Assembly (NCBI GenBank): GCA_002700775.1
Contig: PAEL01000078.1
Span: 1-34,146 of the forward strand
Direction: 5' to 3'
Length of the DNA: 34,146 nucleotides
Origin: Gammaproteobacteria bacterium
GTDB lineage: Bacteria > Pseudomonadota > Gammaproteobacteria > Pseudomonadales > Pseudohongiellaceae
Positions 8,670 to 18,855 of the stretch are shown here, piece after piece. Each line of letters starts with the position of its first letter. The first letter of the stretch is position 1. Both the position numbers and the translations under genes were made by a program. The notes beneath the pieces were generated by a model that was not told the DNA's origin, made no database searches, and saw only the letters and a list, made by a program, of their open reading frames with translations.

Positions 8670-10205
8670 GTGAATCTCTCCTTACCTGCAAAGAACGCAT
8701 CGCGGCTCAGAGAATTGTTAAAGGGGCTTCACAATATTCCTGACTTTGATCGACATGATGTTGAAGTTAATGGAATACAGATTGACAGTCGAATAATTTC
8801 AAAAGGTGATCTTTTTATTGCTTGTCGTGGTCGAAACTGGGACGCAAGGGATTTCGTCGCGAAAGCAATTGATGCAGGTGCCAGGGCTGTTTGTGTCGAT
8901 GCAGACGATGACTGGCACGATGTACAAATTGTCGGCGAGGTTCCTGTCGTTGCAATTAACAATTTATCAGAAAATGTAAGTCTAATCGCTGGTCGGTTTT
9001 ATGATCACCCAAGTGATGACCTCTGTTTGATTGGTATTACTGGAACAAATGGCAAAACCTCATGTTGTCAGTTTGTTGCTCAAATTTTTGAGGGTCTGGG
9101 TCTAAGCGCTGGAACAATCGGCACCTTAGGATTCTCAATGGGTTCTGGGGATCAATGCTTTCCAGTTCCTGGAAATTTGACGACTCCCGATTCAGTGCAT
9201 ATTCAAAAGGGGCTGCGAATACTTCGAAACTCTGGTGCTCGAGTTGTAGTTATAGAAATGTCATCTATTGGTTTAGATCAGCACAGGGGTGCGGCACTAA
9301 ATTTCAATTCAGCGGTTTTCACCAATTTGACAAGGGATCACTTGGATTATCATAAAAATATTCAAGATTATGCTAAATGTAAGAAATCGCTCTTCTTAAT
9401 AGATAGCTTGGAATCTGCGGTGGTAAATCTCGATGATCCGTTCAGTAGAGAGATAATTGAGGAGCTCAATCAAGATATTAAGCTTTGGACATATAGCAAA
9501 AAAAATCCTAAGGCATCGGTATATGCTGACGAAATTATACTGCGTGAGGAGGGCTATTATATGCAACTTCATACCCCTATCGGTTCGATGGAGATCGAAG
9601 GGGCCTTGCTTGGTTCCTTCAATATATCAAATGTCCTGGCTTCTATCGCAACGGTTTTTTCAACGGGACTTTCCAACGCGACTCAATTGACGGATTTCTG
9701 TACTTGCGTACAAAATCTTCGACCTGTTGATGGGCGGATGCAGCTCATAGATGTAGAGACGGACGTTACGGTTTTGGTTGATTATGCTCATACTCCAGAT
9801 GGGCTTCGAGCAGCACTGAATGGTGTTCAGCCACATGCCTCTGCGGAAATATGGTGTGTTTTTGGCTGCGGAGGCGAGCGTGATGTTGGGAAACGCTCCC
9901 GTATGGGGAGGATTGTCGAAGATTATTCTTGTACGGCGGTCGTCACAGACGACAATCCTAGAGCCGAAGATGGGGACAAAATCATTAAGGATATTCTTAA
10001 GGGGTTTAAAGACCCCCAAAATGTAAAGATTATAAGAGATCGGGCCAAGGCGATTTCCTATGCCATAAATTCTGCGAAGCCCAAGGCTTTGATTCTTATC
10101 GCTGGGAAAGGGCACGAAAATTATCAAGAAAAAAATGGGATCAGAAAGATGTTTAACGATTTGGATTGCGCACGACATGAGCTTTTAAAACGCAAGGAAA
10201 AATAA
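8670..10205 (+). CDS. murE: UDP-MurNAc-tripeptide synthetase MurE, meso-DAP type
   Basis: A 511-residue cytoplasmic Mur ligase that adds the third stem amino acid to UDP-MurNAc-L-Ala-D-Glu using ATP. Domain order is N-terminal UDP-binding (about 1-115), central ATPase with the P-loop GTNGKT (125-130), and a C-terminal ligand domain. The DNPR motif (DDNPRAEDGD, in the C-terminal domain) is the known marker for meso-diaminopimelate rather than lysine. The start is GTG at 8670, with GGGGAG upstream overlapping the end of ftsI. A 1-bp gap separates it from murF, indicating tight coupling. Length is slightly above E. coli MurE (495). Confidence 0.96.
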   Translation: MNLSLPAKNASRLRELLKGLHNIPDFDRHDVEVNGIQIDSRIISKGDLFIACRGRNWDARDFVAKAIDAGARAVCVDADDDWHDVQIVGEVPVVAINNLSENVSLIAGRFYDHPSDDLCLIGITGTNGKTSCCQFVAQIFEGLGLSAGTIGTLGFSMGSGDQCFPVPGNLTTPDSVHIQKGLRILRNSGARVVVIEMSSIGLDQHRGAALNFNSAVFTNLTRDHLDYHKNIQDYAKCKKSLFLIDSLESAVVNLDDPFSREIIEELNQDIKLWTYSKKNPKASVYADEIILREEGYYMQLHTPIGSMEIEGALLGSFNISNVLASIATVFSTGLSNATQLTDFCTCVQNLRPVDGRMQLIDVETDVTVLVDYAHTPDGLRAALNGVQPHASAEIWCVFGCGGERDVGKRSRMGRIVEDYSCTAVVTDDNPRAEDGDKIIKDILKGFKDPQNVKIIRDRAKAISYAINSAKPKALILIAGKGHENYQEKNGIRKMFNDLDCARHELLKRKEK

Positions 10206-10206
10206 A

Positions 10207-11583
10207 ATGATTGGTTCACAATCGCTCAATTCGCTTGCTCAAAATCTTAATCCTACTGTTAAAGAAGCGCTCATCGAATTCTCAAGTATCTCCACTGATA
10301 CTCGATCCTTGAAAAAAGGTGATTGCTATATTGCGTTGATTGGAGATCGTTTTGATGGCAATGATTTCCTAGAGGTAGCAGCAGCATCGGGCGCAGTGGC
10401 CGTTATTTGCAGCAGAGCTGTTGATATTAAAATCCCTTCGCTAGTGGTAGAGAATACTCAACTGACTTTGTCTGCGATTGCTAAGGAAAATCGTGTGAGG
10501 AGCGGGGCCACTTTAATTGCTTTGACTGGTAGCCAAGGAAAAACTTCCGTTAAAGAAATGTTGGGTTTGATTTTAAGCCGAAATGGAAAAACCCTTACAA
10601 CTAAAGCAAATCTCAATAATACGATTGGAGTTCCGTTGACATTAATTGAGCTCACAGGAGAAGAAAAGTTTGCAGTAGTTGAGATGGGAGCAAATGCTAA
10701 AGGAGAAATAGCTAGAAGTGTCGATGTCACAAAACCTAATATTGCTCTAATAACAAATGCTAATTCGGCCCATTTGGATGGTTTTGGATCTTATGAGGGT
10801 ATTGTGCAAGCTAAGGGCGAAATTATAGACGGTCTTGGTCGGGATGGTGTTGCGGTTTTAAATGCAAATCAAAAAAGTTGTGATAAATGGGTTGAGCGAG
10901 CTGGTTCGAAAACTGTCAGATTGTTCAGTTATGGGATGCGTAATAAAAGCGCTGATTACCAATGCTCTCTGGCCAGATTCAACCCGGCGGGGGATATAAG
11001 TTTTGATCTTTTTTGCCCTCAAGGGGAATTATCGATTACTTGGCCGCTCTTGGGTGAGCACAACGTAGAAAATGCTCTTGCTGCGGCTGCATGTGCTCTT
11101 GAGAGCGGTGTCAGTTTAGAGCACGTTAAAGAAGGTCTCATGAGAATGCGGCCAATTCCGGGGCGCTTATATTCAAATAAAGGTATCAACTCGTGCACTG
11201 TTATTGATGATACGTATAACGCTAGCCCAAGCTCCTTTCATGCTGCAATAAATGTGCTCGCTTCTCAAGGTTCCGAGGAGACCGATCGAACTATTTTAGT
11301 TGTTGGTGACATGCTGGAGCTTGGCGGTAAAGCAGAAATGTTTCACAAAAGGTTGGGGGCTGAAGCGAGGTCAGCTGGTATTACAGATTTGTGGGCAATC
11401 GGGGTTTTTGCAGACTCAATTGTTAAATCGTTTGGGGCTGGTGGCGTTTCTTATGATCAAATCGAAGATGTGTCTGCCGAATGCGTGAAGGCGGCGCAAC
11501 CAGGAGTCATATTTTTAGCAAAAGGTTCCAGAGGCTCTAGGATGGAGAGGGTTGTAGATGTTCTGATGGTGACCGATAACTAG
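10207..11583 (+). CDS. murF: UDP-MurNAc-tripeptide:D-Ala-D-Ala ligase MurF
   Basis: A 458-residue cytoplasmic Mur ligase that adds D-alanyl-D-alanine to complete the UDP-MurNAc-pentapeptide. The ATP loop reads GSQGKTSVKEM from Gly108, a small variation on the usual GSSGKTTVKEM; the catalytic Lys and following Thr are kept. Other MurF-typical stretches are the Asn-rich LNNTIGVPLTL, FAVVEMGANAKGEI, and VIDDTYNASPSS in the C-terminal domain. Length matches E. coli (452). The ATG follows the murE stop by one base, and a 52-bp gap precedes the likely mraY start. Confidence 0.96.
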   Translation: MIGSQSLNSLAQNLNPTVKEALIEFSSISTDTRSLKKGDCYIALIGDRFDGNDFLEVAAASGAVAVICSRAVDIKIPSLVVENTQLTLSAIAKENRVRSGATLIALTGSQGKTSVKEMLGLILSRNGKTLTTKANLNNTIGVPLTLIELTGEEKFAVVEMGANAKGEIARSVDVTKPNIALITNANSAHLDGFGSYEGIVQAKGEIIDGLGRDGVAVLNANQKSCDKWVERAGSKTVRLFSYGMRNKSADYQCSLARFNPAGDISFDLFCPQGELSITWPLLGEHNVENALAAAACALESGVSLEHVKEGLMRMRPIPGRLYSNKGINSCTVIDDTYNASPSSFHAAINVLASQGSEETDRTILVVGDMLELGGKAEMFHKRLGAEARSAGITDLWAIGVFADSIVKSFGAGGVSYDQIEDVSAECVKAAQPGVIFLAKGSRGSRMERVVDVLMVTDN

Positions 11584-11635
11584 GGTAATAACTGCCACTG
11601 ATTTGTAAAGAGTTTAAATCTGATTGAGGTATTCG

Positions 11636-12718
11636 ATGCTAGTCTGGCTATTCAACAGCTTAATGCAATTTAATAATGACTTTGGAGTTGTTCAGTATCT
11701 TTCTGTGAGAGGTATTTTTAGTTCGATAACAGCTCTTGGCGTTTCGCTTGCTATTGGACCAATCCTTATTCGACATTTGGGTCAACGCGATATAGGGCAG
11801 GTTGTCCGCGGTGATGGACCGCAGACTCATTACTCAAAAGCCGGGACTCCGACCATGGGTGGGGCACTGATATTGATAAGCATTACTATAAGTACTCTTT
11901 TGTGGTCAGATTTGAATAATCATTACGTTTGGATTTTGCTTTTGACTACTTTGCTTTTCGGTCTCATCGGATGGGTAGACGATTATCGAAAGGTTTTTGA
12001 AAATAATTCAGCAGGTCTCTCAGCGAGGTGGAAATACTTTTGGCAGTCGCTGGTTGGATTGGCCGCGTCCCTTGTTCTTTACTACAGTGCCTCAGGGCCC
12101 TCGGAAATAAGCTATGCGGTGCCATTTTTTAAAACTATCGCCATAAATATTGGTGTGGTCTATGTTGTCATCAGTTATTTTTTTGTTGTTGGTTTTAGTA
12201 ATGCTGTAAATCTTACTGATGGGCTTGATGGCTTGGCTATATTGCCTTCGGTTTTAGTAGGTGGCGCGTTGGGAGCAATTGCTTATTTAGCGGGCAATGT
12301 TGAGTTTTCCAATTATTTGAATATTCCTTACATAGAGGGTGCTGGGGAGATAGCGGTGTTTTCTGGAGCTTTGGTTGGAGCCGGCTTAGGGTTTTTGTGG
12401 TTTAACACCTATCCGGCTCAAATTTTCATGGGCGATGTAGGGTCGCTGGCACTTGGTGCCTCTCTAGGTATTATGGCGATTATTGCAAGACATGAGATTG
12501 TTTTAGTGATTATGGGTGGAGTGTTTGTGGCCGAGACCTTGTCTGTAATATTGCAGGTCATTTCCTTTAAATTTCGTGGGAAAAGAATTTTCAAAATGGC
12601 TCCGTTGCATCATCATTTTGAGTTATCTGGATGGCCAGAGCCTAGGGTAATTGTTCGATTTTGGATTATCACATTTGTCTTGGTTTTAGTTGGTCTTGCT
12701 ACCTTAAAACTGCGTTGA
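11636..12718 (+). CDS. mraY: Phospho-MurNAc-pentapeptide transferase MraY
   Basis: A 360-residue polytopic inner-membrane enzyme that transfers phospho-MurNAc-pentapeptide to undecaprenyl phosphate, forming lipid I. There are about ten hydrophobic segments. Conserved motifs are DDYRK (paired Asp), [24 protein letters not shown] and the histidine loop [11 protein letters not shown]. The track starts at a TTG four codons earlier. I chose the ATG at 11636 because GAGGT lies five bases upstream and the resulting MLVWL start and 360-residue length match E. coli MraY. It lies between murF and murD, the usual dcw position. Confidence 0.97.
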   Translation: MLVWLFNSLMQFNNDFGVVQYLSVRGIFSSITALGVSLAIGPILIRHLGQRDIGQVVRGDGPQTHYSKAGTPTMGGALILISITISTLLWSDLNNHYVWILLLTTLLFGLIGWVDDYRKVFENNSAGLSARWKYFWQSLVGLAASLVLYYSASGPSEISYAVPFFKTIAINIGVVYVVISYFFVVGFSNAVNLTDGLDGLAILPSVLVGGALGAIAYLAGNVEFSNYLNIPYIEGAGEIAVFSGALVGAGLGFLWFNTYPAQIFMGDVGSLALGASLGIMAIIARHEIVLVIMGGVFVAETLSVILQVISFKFRGKRIFKMAPLHHHFELSGWPEPRVIVRFWIITFVLVLVGLATLKLR

Positions 12719-12742
12719 GCGGGCTTGTATGAAGGTTTTTTG

Positions 12743-14083
12743 ATGACGAAGAATACAATAATTCTTGGTATGGGACAGACTGGCTACTCTGTTGCTCGTC
12801 ATTTATCAAAAAAAGGGGAGGCATTTAGTGTCGCGGATTCGAGGCAAGCACCTCCTTTGATGGAAAAGTTCCGGGCCAATTTTCCGGATATTCAAATTAG
12901 GCTTGGAAATTTTTCTGCTCAAGAATTAATTGGCGCTGATCGGTTAATTGTGAGTCCGGGATTAAACTTAAAACAAGAAGCAATTGCGGCGGCCTGCGCT
13001 GCAGGTGTTGAGATTACAGGCGACATCGATATTTTTTCAAAAGACGCCGATGCTCCGATAGTGGCGGTGACTGGGTCAAATGGGAAAAGCACCGTCGTTT
13101 CAATGCTTGCAAAGATTCTCCAGGCAGATAACAAGGAATTTGGACTGGGTGGAAATTTAGACGGTGAGCAGTGCAGGCCCGCTCTGGATCTTTTGGGCGA
13201 TGAATCGGTTGAATTTTATATCCTAGAGCTTTCGAGTTTTCAACTGGAGACTACTCAGTCGTTAAACGCCTACATCGCTATGATTCTCAATCTGGCTGAT
13301 GATCATATGGATCGTTACCGAGATCTGGATTCATATCGCTCCGCAAAGAGAAAAATTTTCAACGGTTGTTTGAATGTCGTTGTTGACAGAAATGACAACG
13401 AAAGTAGGTACGCTGAAAAGCTTGGCGTTCCAGTTTTTTATTTTGATTCGATGAAACATTGTAAATCCGGTGTTGGCCTCTGTCGTGATGAAAATGATCA
13501 TTGGATGAAGCTGGGTGACAAAAACGTGATTCGAGTGAAAGATTTGCAAATTAATGGAAAGCATAACCTTAACAATGCGCTTGCTGCAGCTACTTTGGGA
13601 GTAGCATTAGGCTGCAAGTTGAGCTCGATCGCTAATGGTTTGCGCGAATTTGAAGGGCTTGATCATCGCTGTCAATTTATAAGATGTGTAAGGGGGGTTG
13701 ACTTTTACAACGATTCAAAATCGACCAATGTTGGTTCCCTTCTCGCTGGTTTGCGAGGTTTCGTGCAAAGGAAAAAGAAGTTAATTCTGATTGCAGGCGG
13801 CGACGGAAAAAGAGCTGATTTTCGTCAGTTAACCAGTTCGGTTTCTGAAACGTGTGATGAAGTTATTTTAATTGGATCGGCAGCCGAAGAGATTAGTTTT
13901 TGCTTGGATGCAAAAACAAAGCAAACTCGGGCTGGCGATCTTGAGGAGGCGGTTCTGCTTGCATCAAAGGCAGCTGAACCATCTGGCGTAGTGTTGTTTT
14001 CACCCGGCTGTGCAAGCTTCGATATGTTTTCTGATTTTCGGCACCGCGGTGAAACCTATAAAAAATATGTTGATCAACTTTAG
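12743..14083 (+). CDS. murD: UDP-MurNAc-L-alanine:D-glutamate ligase MurD
   Basis: A 446-residue cytoplasmic Mur ligase that adds D-glutamate to UDP-MurNAc-L-alanine. An N-terminal Rossmann-like UDP-binding domain (ILGMGQTGYSVARHL) is followed by the central ATPase domain with GSNGKST at about residues 110-116 and the C-terminal domain with HRCQF and FYNDSKSTNVGS. The track's TTG start at 12725 is six codons early. The ATG at 12743 is preceded by AAGG at normal spacing and gives a length near E. coli MurD (438). A 24-bp gap separates it from mraY. Confidence 0.96.
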   Translation: MTKNTIILGMGQTGYSVARHLSKKGEAFSVADSRQAPPLMEKFRANFPDIQIRLGNFSAQELIGADRLIVSPGLNLKQEAIAAACAAGVEITGDIDIFSKDADAPIVAVTGSNGKSTVVSMLAKILQADNKEFGLGGNLDGEQCRPALDLLGDESVEFYILELSSFQLETTQSLNAYIAMILNLADDHMDRYRDLDSYRSAKRKIFNGCLNVVVDRNDNESRYAEKLGVPVFYFDSMKHCKSGVGLCRDENDHWMKLGDKNVIRVKDLQINGKHNLNNALAAATLGVALGCKLSSIANGLREFEGLDHRCQFIRCVRGVDFYNDSKSTNVGSLLAGLRGFVQRKKKLILIAGGDGKRADFRQLTSSVSETCDEVILIGSAAEEISFCLDAKTKQTRAGDLEEAVLLASKAAEPSGVVLFSPGCASFDMFSDFRHRGETYKKYVDQL

Positions 14084-14120
14084 CTCTCAAGCATGATGAG
14101 GTTCCAGTCAGGAGGTTTTT

Positions 14121-15323
14121 GTGAAAAATTTCGCAGTCAAGATATCCTCGCCCAGGGGTAATCTGGGGCCAAGTCGAATTCGAAACAGTCGGGGTGTGGT
14201 CGCTGAATTAAATATTGTTGCTGTCGCTTCTGTTTTGTTACTTGCGATCGGACTCTTAATGATGACTTCCGCCTCAATAGAAACTGCTAGTAGTAACTAT
14301 AATGAACCGTTCTATTTTTTAGCACGACAGGTTGTGTTTATGGCTGTCGGAATTATAGTGGCAATTTTTGCAATTCTTACTCCAATGTCTTTTTGGAAAG
14401 GTGCATCGCCGAGTTTGCTGATTTTTTCATACATTCTTTTAATTTTAGTTTTTGTCCCCGGCCTGGGTCACGAGGTAAGGGGAAGCGCGCGTTGGATTTC
14501 GCTTGGGTTTTTTAATTTGCAGCCATCAGAGTTGGCAAAACTTTTTATGGTTTTTTACGTTGCGTCTTACTTGGAAAAGAATATAAATGAAATAAAAGAC
14601 AATTGGGGTAAGTTTTTGTGGCCGCTAAGTGTCGCAGGTTTTGCAGCTGCGTTACTCCAACAGGAGCCAGATCATGGTGCTATGGTGATTTTATTAGTCA
14701 CAGTTTTCTGTCTTGTTTTTTTGGCAGGAGCGAAGCTTATTCGCGTGCTAAGTCTGCTTCTCTTATTCGGGGTTGTTGGAGTGCTCGTGGCTAGCACAAA
14801 GCCGCATGTGCTTGCGAGATTTGTTTCATTTATGGATCCATTTGATCAACAGTATGTTTACACGTCAGGTTATCAGCTTGCGCAGTCACTCATTGCGTTT
14901 GGTAGAGGCGAGGTGTTCGGAGTGGGTTTGGGAAATAGTATCCAAAAGCTTTATTTTCTCCCAGATGCGCACACAGATTTTGTGCTGGCTATAATTGCTG
15001 AAGAACTTGGTATGGTTGGCGTCTTAGTTGTTGTCTCTTTGATAGGGGCCTTAGTGTTGAGTGCATTTTTCATCGGGAAGAAAGCCCAGGCGCAGAATAG
15101 ATTATTTGAGGCGTTTGTTAGCTATGGAATTGGATTGCTATTCACCGGTCAGGCTCTGATAAATATTGGTGTAAATATTGGGCTGATGCCCACAAAGGGT
15201 TTGACCTTCCCATTTTTAAGTTACGGTGGTGCAAGCTTGATCGTCAGCTGCTTAATGTCTTCATTATTGATGCGAATTCAATTTGAATTAGGGCATGCTT
15301 TAGTTAACAAAGCCAACCAATAG
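14121..15323 (+). CDS. ftsW: Septal peptidoglycan glycosyltransferase FtsW (SEDS)
   Basis: A 400-residue SEDS-family membrane protein with about ten transmembrane segments. It polymerises lipid II into glycan strands at the septum in complex with FtsI. Recognisable stretches are MMTSASIE after the first segment, RGSARWISLGFFNLQPSELAK, the large periplasmic loop with SGYQLAQSLIAFGRGEVFGVGLGNS, and the C-terminal TKGLTFPFLSYGGASL. The GTG start at 14121 has an excellent Shine-Dalgarno, AGGAGG, five bases upstream. It is flanked by murD and murG as in the standard dcw order. Confidence 0.96.
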   Translation: MKNFAVKISSPRGNLGPSRIRNSRGVVAELNIVAVASVLLLAIGLLMMTSASIETASSNYNEPFYFLARQVVFMAVGIIVAIFAILTPMSFWKGASPSLLIFSYILLILVFVPGLGHEVRGSARWISLGFFNLQPSELAKLFMVFYVASYLEKNINEIKDNWGKFLWPLSVAGFAAALLQQEPDHGAMVILLVTVFCLVFLAGAKLIRVLSLLLLFGVVGVLVASTKPHVLARFVSFMDPFDQQYVYTSGYQLAQSLIAFGRGEVFGVGLGNSIQKLYFLPDAHTDFVLAIIAEELGMVGVLVVVSLIGALVLSAFFIGKKAQAQNRLFEAFVSYGIGLLFTGQALINIGVNIGLMPTKGLTFPFLSYGGASLIVSCLMSSLLMRIQFELGHALVNKANQ

Positions 15324-15332
15324 GTTCTGATC

Positions 15333-16436
15333 ATGGTGAAAAAGCGCAGGGTTCTAATAATGGCTGCTGGCACTGGAGGTCATGTTTTTCCAGCTTTGGC
15401 AATTGCAGAGCAATTAGCGTTGAAAGGAGCTGAAATTCACTGGATGGTTACTCGGAGAGGAATGGAAGCTGATTTGTTGGCTAACTCGGGCTATGTTCTG
15501 CATAAAGTTACAGTAGAGGGTCTTAGAGGTAAGGGAATCTTTAAAATCATGAGTGCGCCACTTATGTTATGCAAGGCTGTTTATGAATCGCTTAAAATAT
15601 TTTGGGTAGTTAAACCAGATTGTGTTTTAGGAATGGGTGGGTTTGTTTCTGGACCTGGTGGGATGGTCTCAGTGTTTTTGAGAAAACCACTTGTGTTACA
15701 TGAACAAAATGCTGTTGCCGGATTTACCAATAAAATTCTTGCAAAGTATGCATATATGGTTTTTGAATCTTTTCCCGGGACGTTTAATGATTCGAAAGTT
15801 AATCTGCAGACGGTTGGAAATCCATTGCGAAGGTCGATAATCGACCTGGCAATTAAAGATGTAGGGTTAAGGCAATGGGATCATTCTATACGTCTTCTGG
15901 TGTTAGGGGGCAGTCAGGGTGCTCGGGCTATAAACGATGTCCTTCCCACTTTATGCTCTCAATTTAACGGACAAACAAATCTTTTAGTGCGACATCAAAC
16001 TGGTCAGGTTGATTTTAACGAGACATGCGCGGCTTACTCTAGCGCCGGTGTGGATTTGGACAATGGTCACGTTTTGTGCACACCATTTATTAAGGATATT
16101 GCTGAAGCGTATGCTTGGGCTGATGTGGTTTTATGTAGGTCCGGCGCCAGCACTTGTTCCGAAATAGCTGCGTTAGGCCTGCCTGCTATTTTTGTTCCTT
16201 ATCCATTTCATGCAGATAGGCAGCAATTTCATAATGCTCAATTCCTTGTAGAAAAAAGAGCTGCAATCTTGGTGCCTCAGCAAGAATTAACGGCGAATAG
16301 GATTGAAGAATTGCTACGATCTTTCGAAGTTGATCATAGTAAATTAAATAAAATGCATTCTCAAAAAATTGAAACTAACTTCTTGGCAGCTGATCAAATA
16401 ATCGCTGAATATTGCCTGGAGAGAGCGAATGCTTGA
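15333..16436 (+). CDS. murG: UDP-GlcNAc:lipid I N-acetylglucosaminyltransferase MurG
   Basis: A 367-residue peripheral inner-membrane glycosyltransferase (GT28) that adds GlcNAc to lipid I to make lipid II. The N-terminal glycine-rich loop GTGGHVFPA (about residues 13-21) and [11 protein letters not shown] bind the lipid/diphosphate. The C-terminal domain has [12 protein letters not shown] and the UDP-GlcNAc-binding [23 protein letters not shown] with the [10 protein letters not shown] segment. Length is normal (E. coli 355). It begins 9 bp after ftsW and its end overlaps the murC start by 8 bp, so the two are probably translationally coupled. Confidence 0.97.
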   Translation: MVKKRRVLIMAAGTGGHVFPALAIAEQLALKGAEIHWMVTRRGMEADLLANSGYVLHKVTVEGLRGKGIFKIMSAPLMLCKAVYESLKIFWVVKPDCVLGMGGFVSGPGGMVSVFLRKPLVLHEQNAVAGFTNKILAKYAYMVFESFPGTFNDSKVNLQTVGNPLRRSIIDLAIKDVGLRQWDHSIRLLVLGGSQGARAINDVLPTLCSQFNGQTNLLVRHQTGQVDFNETCAAYSSAGVDLDNGHVLCTPFIKDIAEAYAWADVVLCRSGASTCSEIAALGLPAIFVPYPFHADRQQFHNAQFLVEKRAAILVPQQELTANRIEELLRSFEVDHSKLNKMHSQKIETNFLAADQIIAEYCLERANA

Positions 16437-17856
16437 GCAAAGAATAGAAAGCTTTGTCCCAGAAATGCGACGTATTAAAACGATTCATTTTATCGGAATA
16501 GGGGGGGCAGGGATGAGCGGCATTGCTGAAGTGTTGCTCAATCAAGGATATAAAATCACAGGGTCCGATGTGCTTTCTTCGGCTAATACGGACCGACTAC
16601 AGAAGATGGGAGCTAAAATTTACATTGGGCATCAAGCGAAAAATATTGAGAAATCAGACGTTGTTGTCTATTCAAGCGCGATCGAGGCCGATAATCCTGA
16701 AATGGTTGCAGCAAATAGCACGGTTAAGCCATTGATTCCGAGGGCGGAAATGCTTTCAGAGTTGATGCGTTATAGGCATTCTATAGCAATCGCAGGAACA
16801 CATGGAAAAACTACAACTACGAGCTTGCTAGCCTCTGTTTTGGCTGCTGGCGGAGCAGATCCAACTTTCGTAATTGGCGGTTTATTGAACAGTGCGGGGG
16901 CCAATGCGGGTCTCGGGACGAGTAATTATTTAGTTGCTGAGGCTGATGAGAGCGATGCATCGTTTATGCATCTTCAGCCAATTGTTGCAGTTGTTACCAA
17001 TATTGAAAATGACCATATGGGCACTTATGGTGGAGATATAAGCAGATTAAAGGAAGCATTCTTAAGCTTTCTTCATAATTTGCCTTTTTACGGGCTTGCA
17101 GTTTTGTGTATCGATGACCCGGCTATTCGTGAGCTTTTGCCGAAGATCTCTAGACCAAAGCTTACTTATGGAGTCTCTGAAGATGCCGATTTTAGGGTTC
17201 AAAACGTCAGTCAAAAAGGCATCGTCACTCGATTCGACATCTTTCGCAAGGAGCTGGGCACGGTCCTCGAATTGACCTTGAATATGCCTGGGGCGCATAA
17301 CGCTCTTAATGCAGCTGCAGCGGTTGCAGTTGCTTGTGATGAGGGTCTTCCTGAATTGGCGATTATTCAAGGTCTCGATCGTTTCTCTGGAGTTGGAAGA
17401 CGCTTTGAAATCCATGGCAAATTTCCGATTGAGGGTGGCGAAGTTACTTTAATAGACGATTACGGCCATCATCCAACAGAGGTAGCCGCAACTATAAAGG
17501 CTTTTCGAACTGGTTGGCCTGGGAAGAGATTGATAATGATTTATCAACCGCATCGTTATAGCCGGACAAAAGATTTGTTTGAAGATTTTGTGCGGGTATT
17601 GAGTGAGGTTGATGTGCTTCTGCTAATGGAAGTCTACGCAGCTGGCGAGAAACCGGTCGCGGGAGCTGATTCACGGAGTCTTTGCCATAGTATAAGGGTG
17701 CGGGGTCGGATTGATCCTATTTTTATTCAGAGTGAGGAAGGGTTGTATGACGTGATGACTCCAATTCTCAAAACCGAGGATTTTGTTTTAACTCAAGGAG
17801 CGGGCAGTGTCGGCGGTCTCGCAAAGAGGCTTGCAGCTAATGGATTTCGACGCTAA
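16429..17856 (+). CDS. murC: UDP-N-acetylmuramate:L-alanine ligase MurC
   Basis: A 475-residue cytoplasmic Mur ligase that adds the first stem residue, L-alanine, to UDP-MurNAc. The N-terminal Rossmann motif [17 protein letters not shown] is at about residues 20-36, the P-loop [10 protein letters not shown] is near residue 124, and the C-terminal domain carries the [11 protein letters not shown] and QPHRYSR motifs. The first ATG overlaps the murG end by 8 bp and is preceded by GGAGAG, so I keep it. The short leader before the Rossmann motif is a few residues longer than in some homologues. ddlB follows after 48 bp. Confidence 0.96.
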   Translation: MLEQRIESFVPEMRRIKTIHFIGIGGAGMSGIAEVLLNQGYKITGSDVLSSANTDRLQKMGAKIYIGHQAKNIEKSDVVVYSSAIEADNPEMVAANSTVKPLIPRAEMLSELMRYRHSIAIAGTHGKTTTTSLLASVLAAGGADPTFVIGGLLNSAGANAGLGTSNYLVAEADESDASFMHLQPIVAVVTNIENDHMGTYGGDISRLKEAFLSFLHNLPFYGLAVLCIDDPAIRELLPKISRPKLTYGVSEDADFRVQNVSQKGIVTRFDIFRKELGTVLELTLNMPGAHNALNAAAAVAVACDEGLPELAIIQGLDRFSGVGRRFEIHGKFPIEGGEVTLIDDYGHHPTEVAATIKAFRTGWPGKRLIMIYQPHRYSRTKDLFEDFVRVLSEVDVLLLMEVYAAGEKPVAGADSRSLCHSIRVRGRIDPIFIQSEEGLYDVMTPILKTEDFVLTQGAGSVGGLAKRLAANGFRR

Positions 17857-17904
17857 CAATTTATAAAAAGTAAATCTCTTATTTTGAGGTAAAGAAAGTT
17901 AACA

Positions 17905-18855
17905 ATGAGAACGATAAATAAGGAAAAGATTCTTAACTCTCTAGGCGAAGTTGTCGTTCTGCTGGGCGGGCAGTCGGATGAAAGAGAGGTCTCTCTGAAA
18001 AGCGGAGCCGCTGTTTTCGATAGCTTGAACCGCCTTGGAGTCTCTGTATCGATGATTGATGTCGGCCCAACTATTGTTAACGATTTGGTTACTTCGAACC
18101 CTGACATGGTTGTCAATATGCTGCACGGTGAGGGTGGTGAGGATGGCAGTATTCAGGGGCTTTTGGAACAATTAGATCTTCCGTACACCGGAAGCGGGGT
18201 AACAGCTTCTGCGTTGGCTATGGATAAGGCGATATCTAAGCGAGTTTGGAGGGATGTAGGGCTTAAAACGCCGGATTTTGTAATTCTAAAAGAGGAAAGT
18301 GATTGGGAGGACATAATATCGTATTTGGGCGCGATTATAGTTAAGCCCACGCGAGATGGGTCAAGTTTAGGTCTCATGCCTGCAGCGACAGCGGAGGAAT
18401 TAGAGCAAATCTTTAATGATAAGAGATTAGGCAAAAAAGAAATAATGGCGGAATCTCGGATAAGAGGAACAGAATATACCGTCCCAATATTAGGCAGCGA
18501 AATTTTTCCAATTATAGAATTTCTTGAGAAAGACTGTATTTTTGATTTTCAACGAAAGTATGGTGCTCAAGAAATCCCGATCCGTTGTCCCGCTAAGTTA
18601 TCTAGTGACGCTGAATTTGAACTGACCGAAATGGTTCGCTGTGCTTATGACAGTCTAGGATGCAGAGGCTTGGCACGCGTAGATGTTATTCGCGACACAT
18701 CCGGAGTATTTTATCTGCTCGAGGTGAATACTATTCCAGGAATGACAACTAAAAGCTTTGTTCCAAAATCAGCTCAAGCTATCGACGTAGGTTTCGATGA
18801 TCTCATGCTTCTTATCTTGTCAGATTGCATGGAGTTTTATAATGAGAGCATTTAA
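17905..18855 (+). CDS. ddlB: D-alanine:D-alanine ligase DdlB
   Basis: A 316-residue ATP-grasp enzyme that makes the D-Ala-D-Ala dipeptide used by MurF. Family stretches are VVVLLGGQSDEREVSLKSG (N-terminal, Glu-containing substrate loop), HGEGGEDGSIQGLLE, PYTGSGVTASALAMDK, VKPTRDGSSLG (ATP loop), RVDVIRD and the metal-binding LLEVNTIPGMT. Length matches E. coli DdlB (306). The gene ends 14 bp inside the start of ftsQ, so coupling is likely. No key residue is visibly missing. Confidence 0.96.
   Translation: MRTINKEKILNSLGEVVVLLGGQSDEREVSLKSGAAVFDSLNRLGVSVSMIDVGPTIVNDLVTSNPDMVVNMLHGEGGEDGSIQGLLEQLDLPYTGSGVTASALAMDKAISKRVWRDVGLKTPDFVILKEESDWEDIISYLGAIIVKPTRDGSSLGLMPAATAEELEQIFNDKRLGKKEIMAESRIRGTEYTVPILGSEIFPIIEFLEKDCIFDFQRKYGAQEIPIRCPAKLSSDAEFELTEMVRCAYDSLGCRGLARVDVIRDTSGVFYLLEVNTIPGMTTKSFVPKSAQAIDVGFDDLMLLILSDCMEFYNESI

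Noticed and set aside
9660-10178. 172-codon antisense ORF across murE
   Set aside because: Lies wholly opposite conserved murE coding sequence and has no family features.
18797-18841. ftsQ start 15 codons earlier inside ddlB
   Set aside because: The ATG at 18842 has GGAG at proper spacing and gives the E. coli-like 276 residues.
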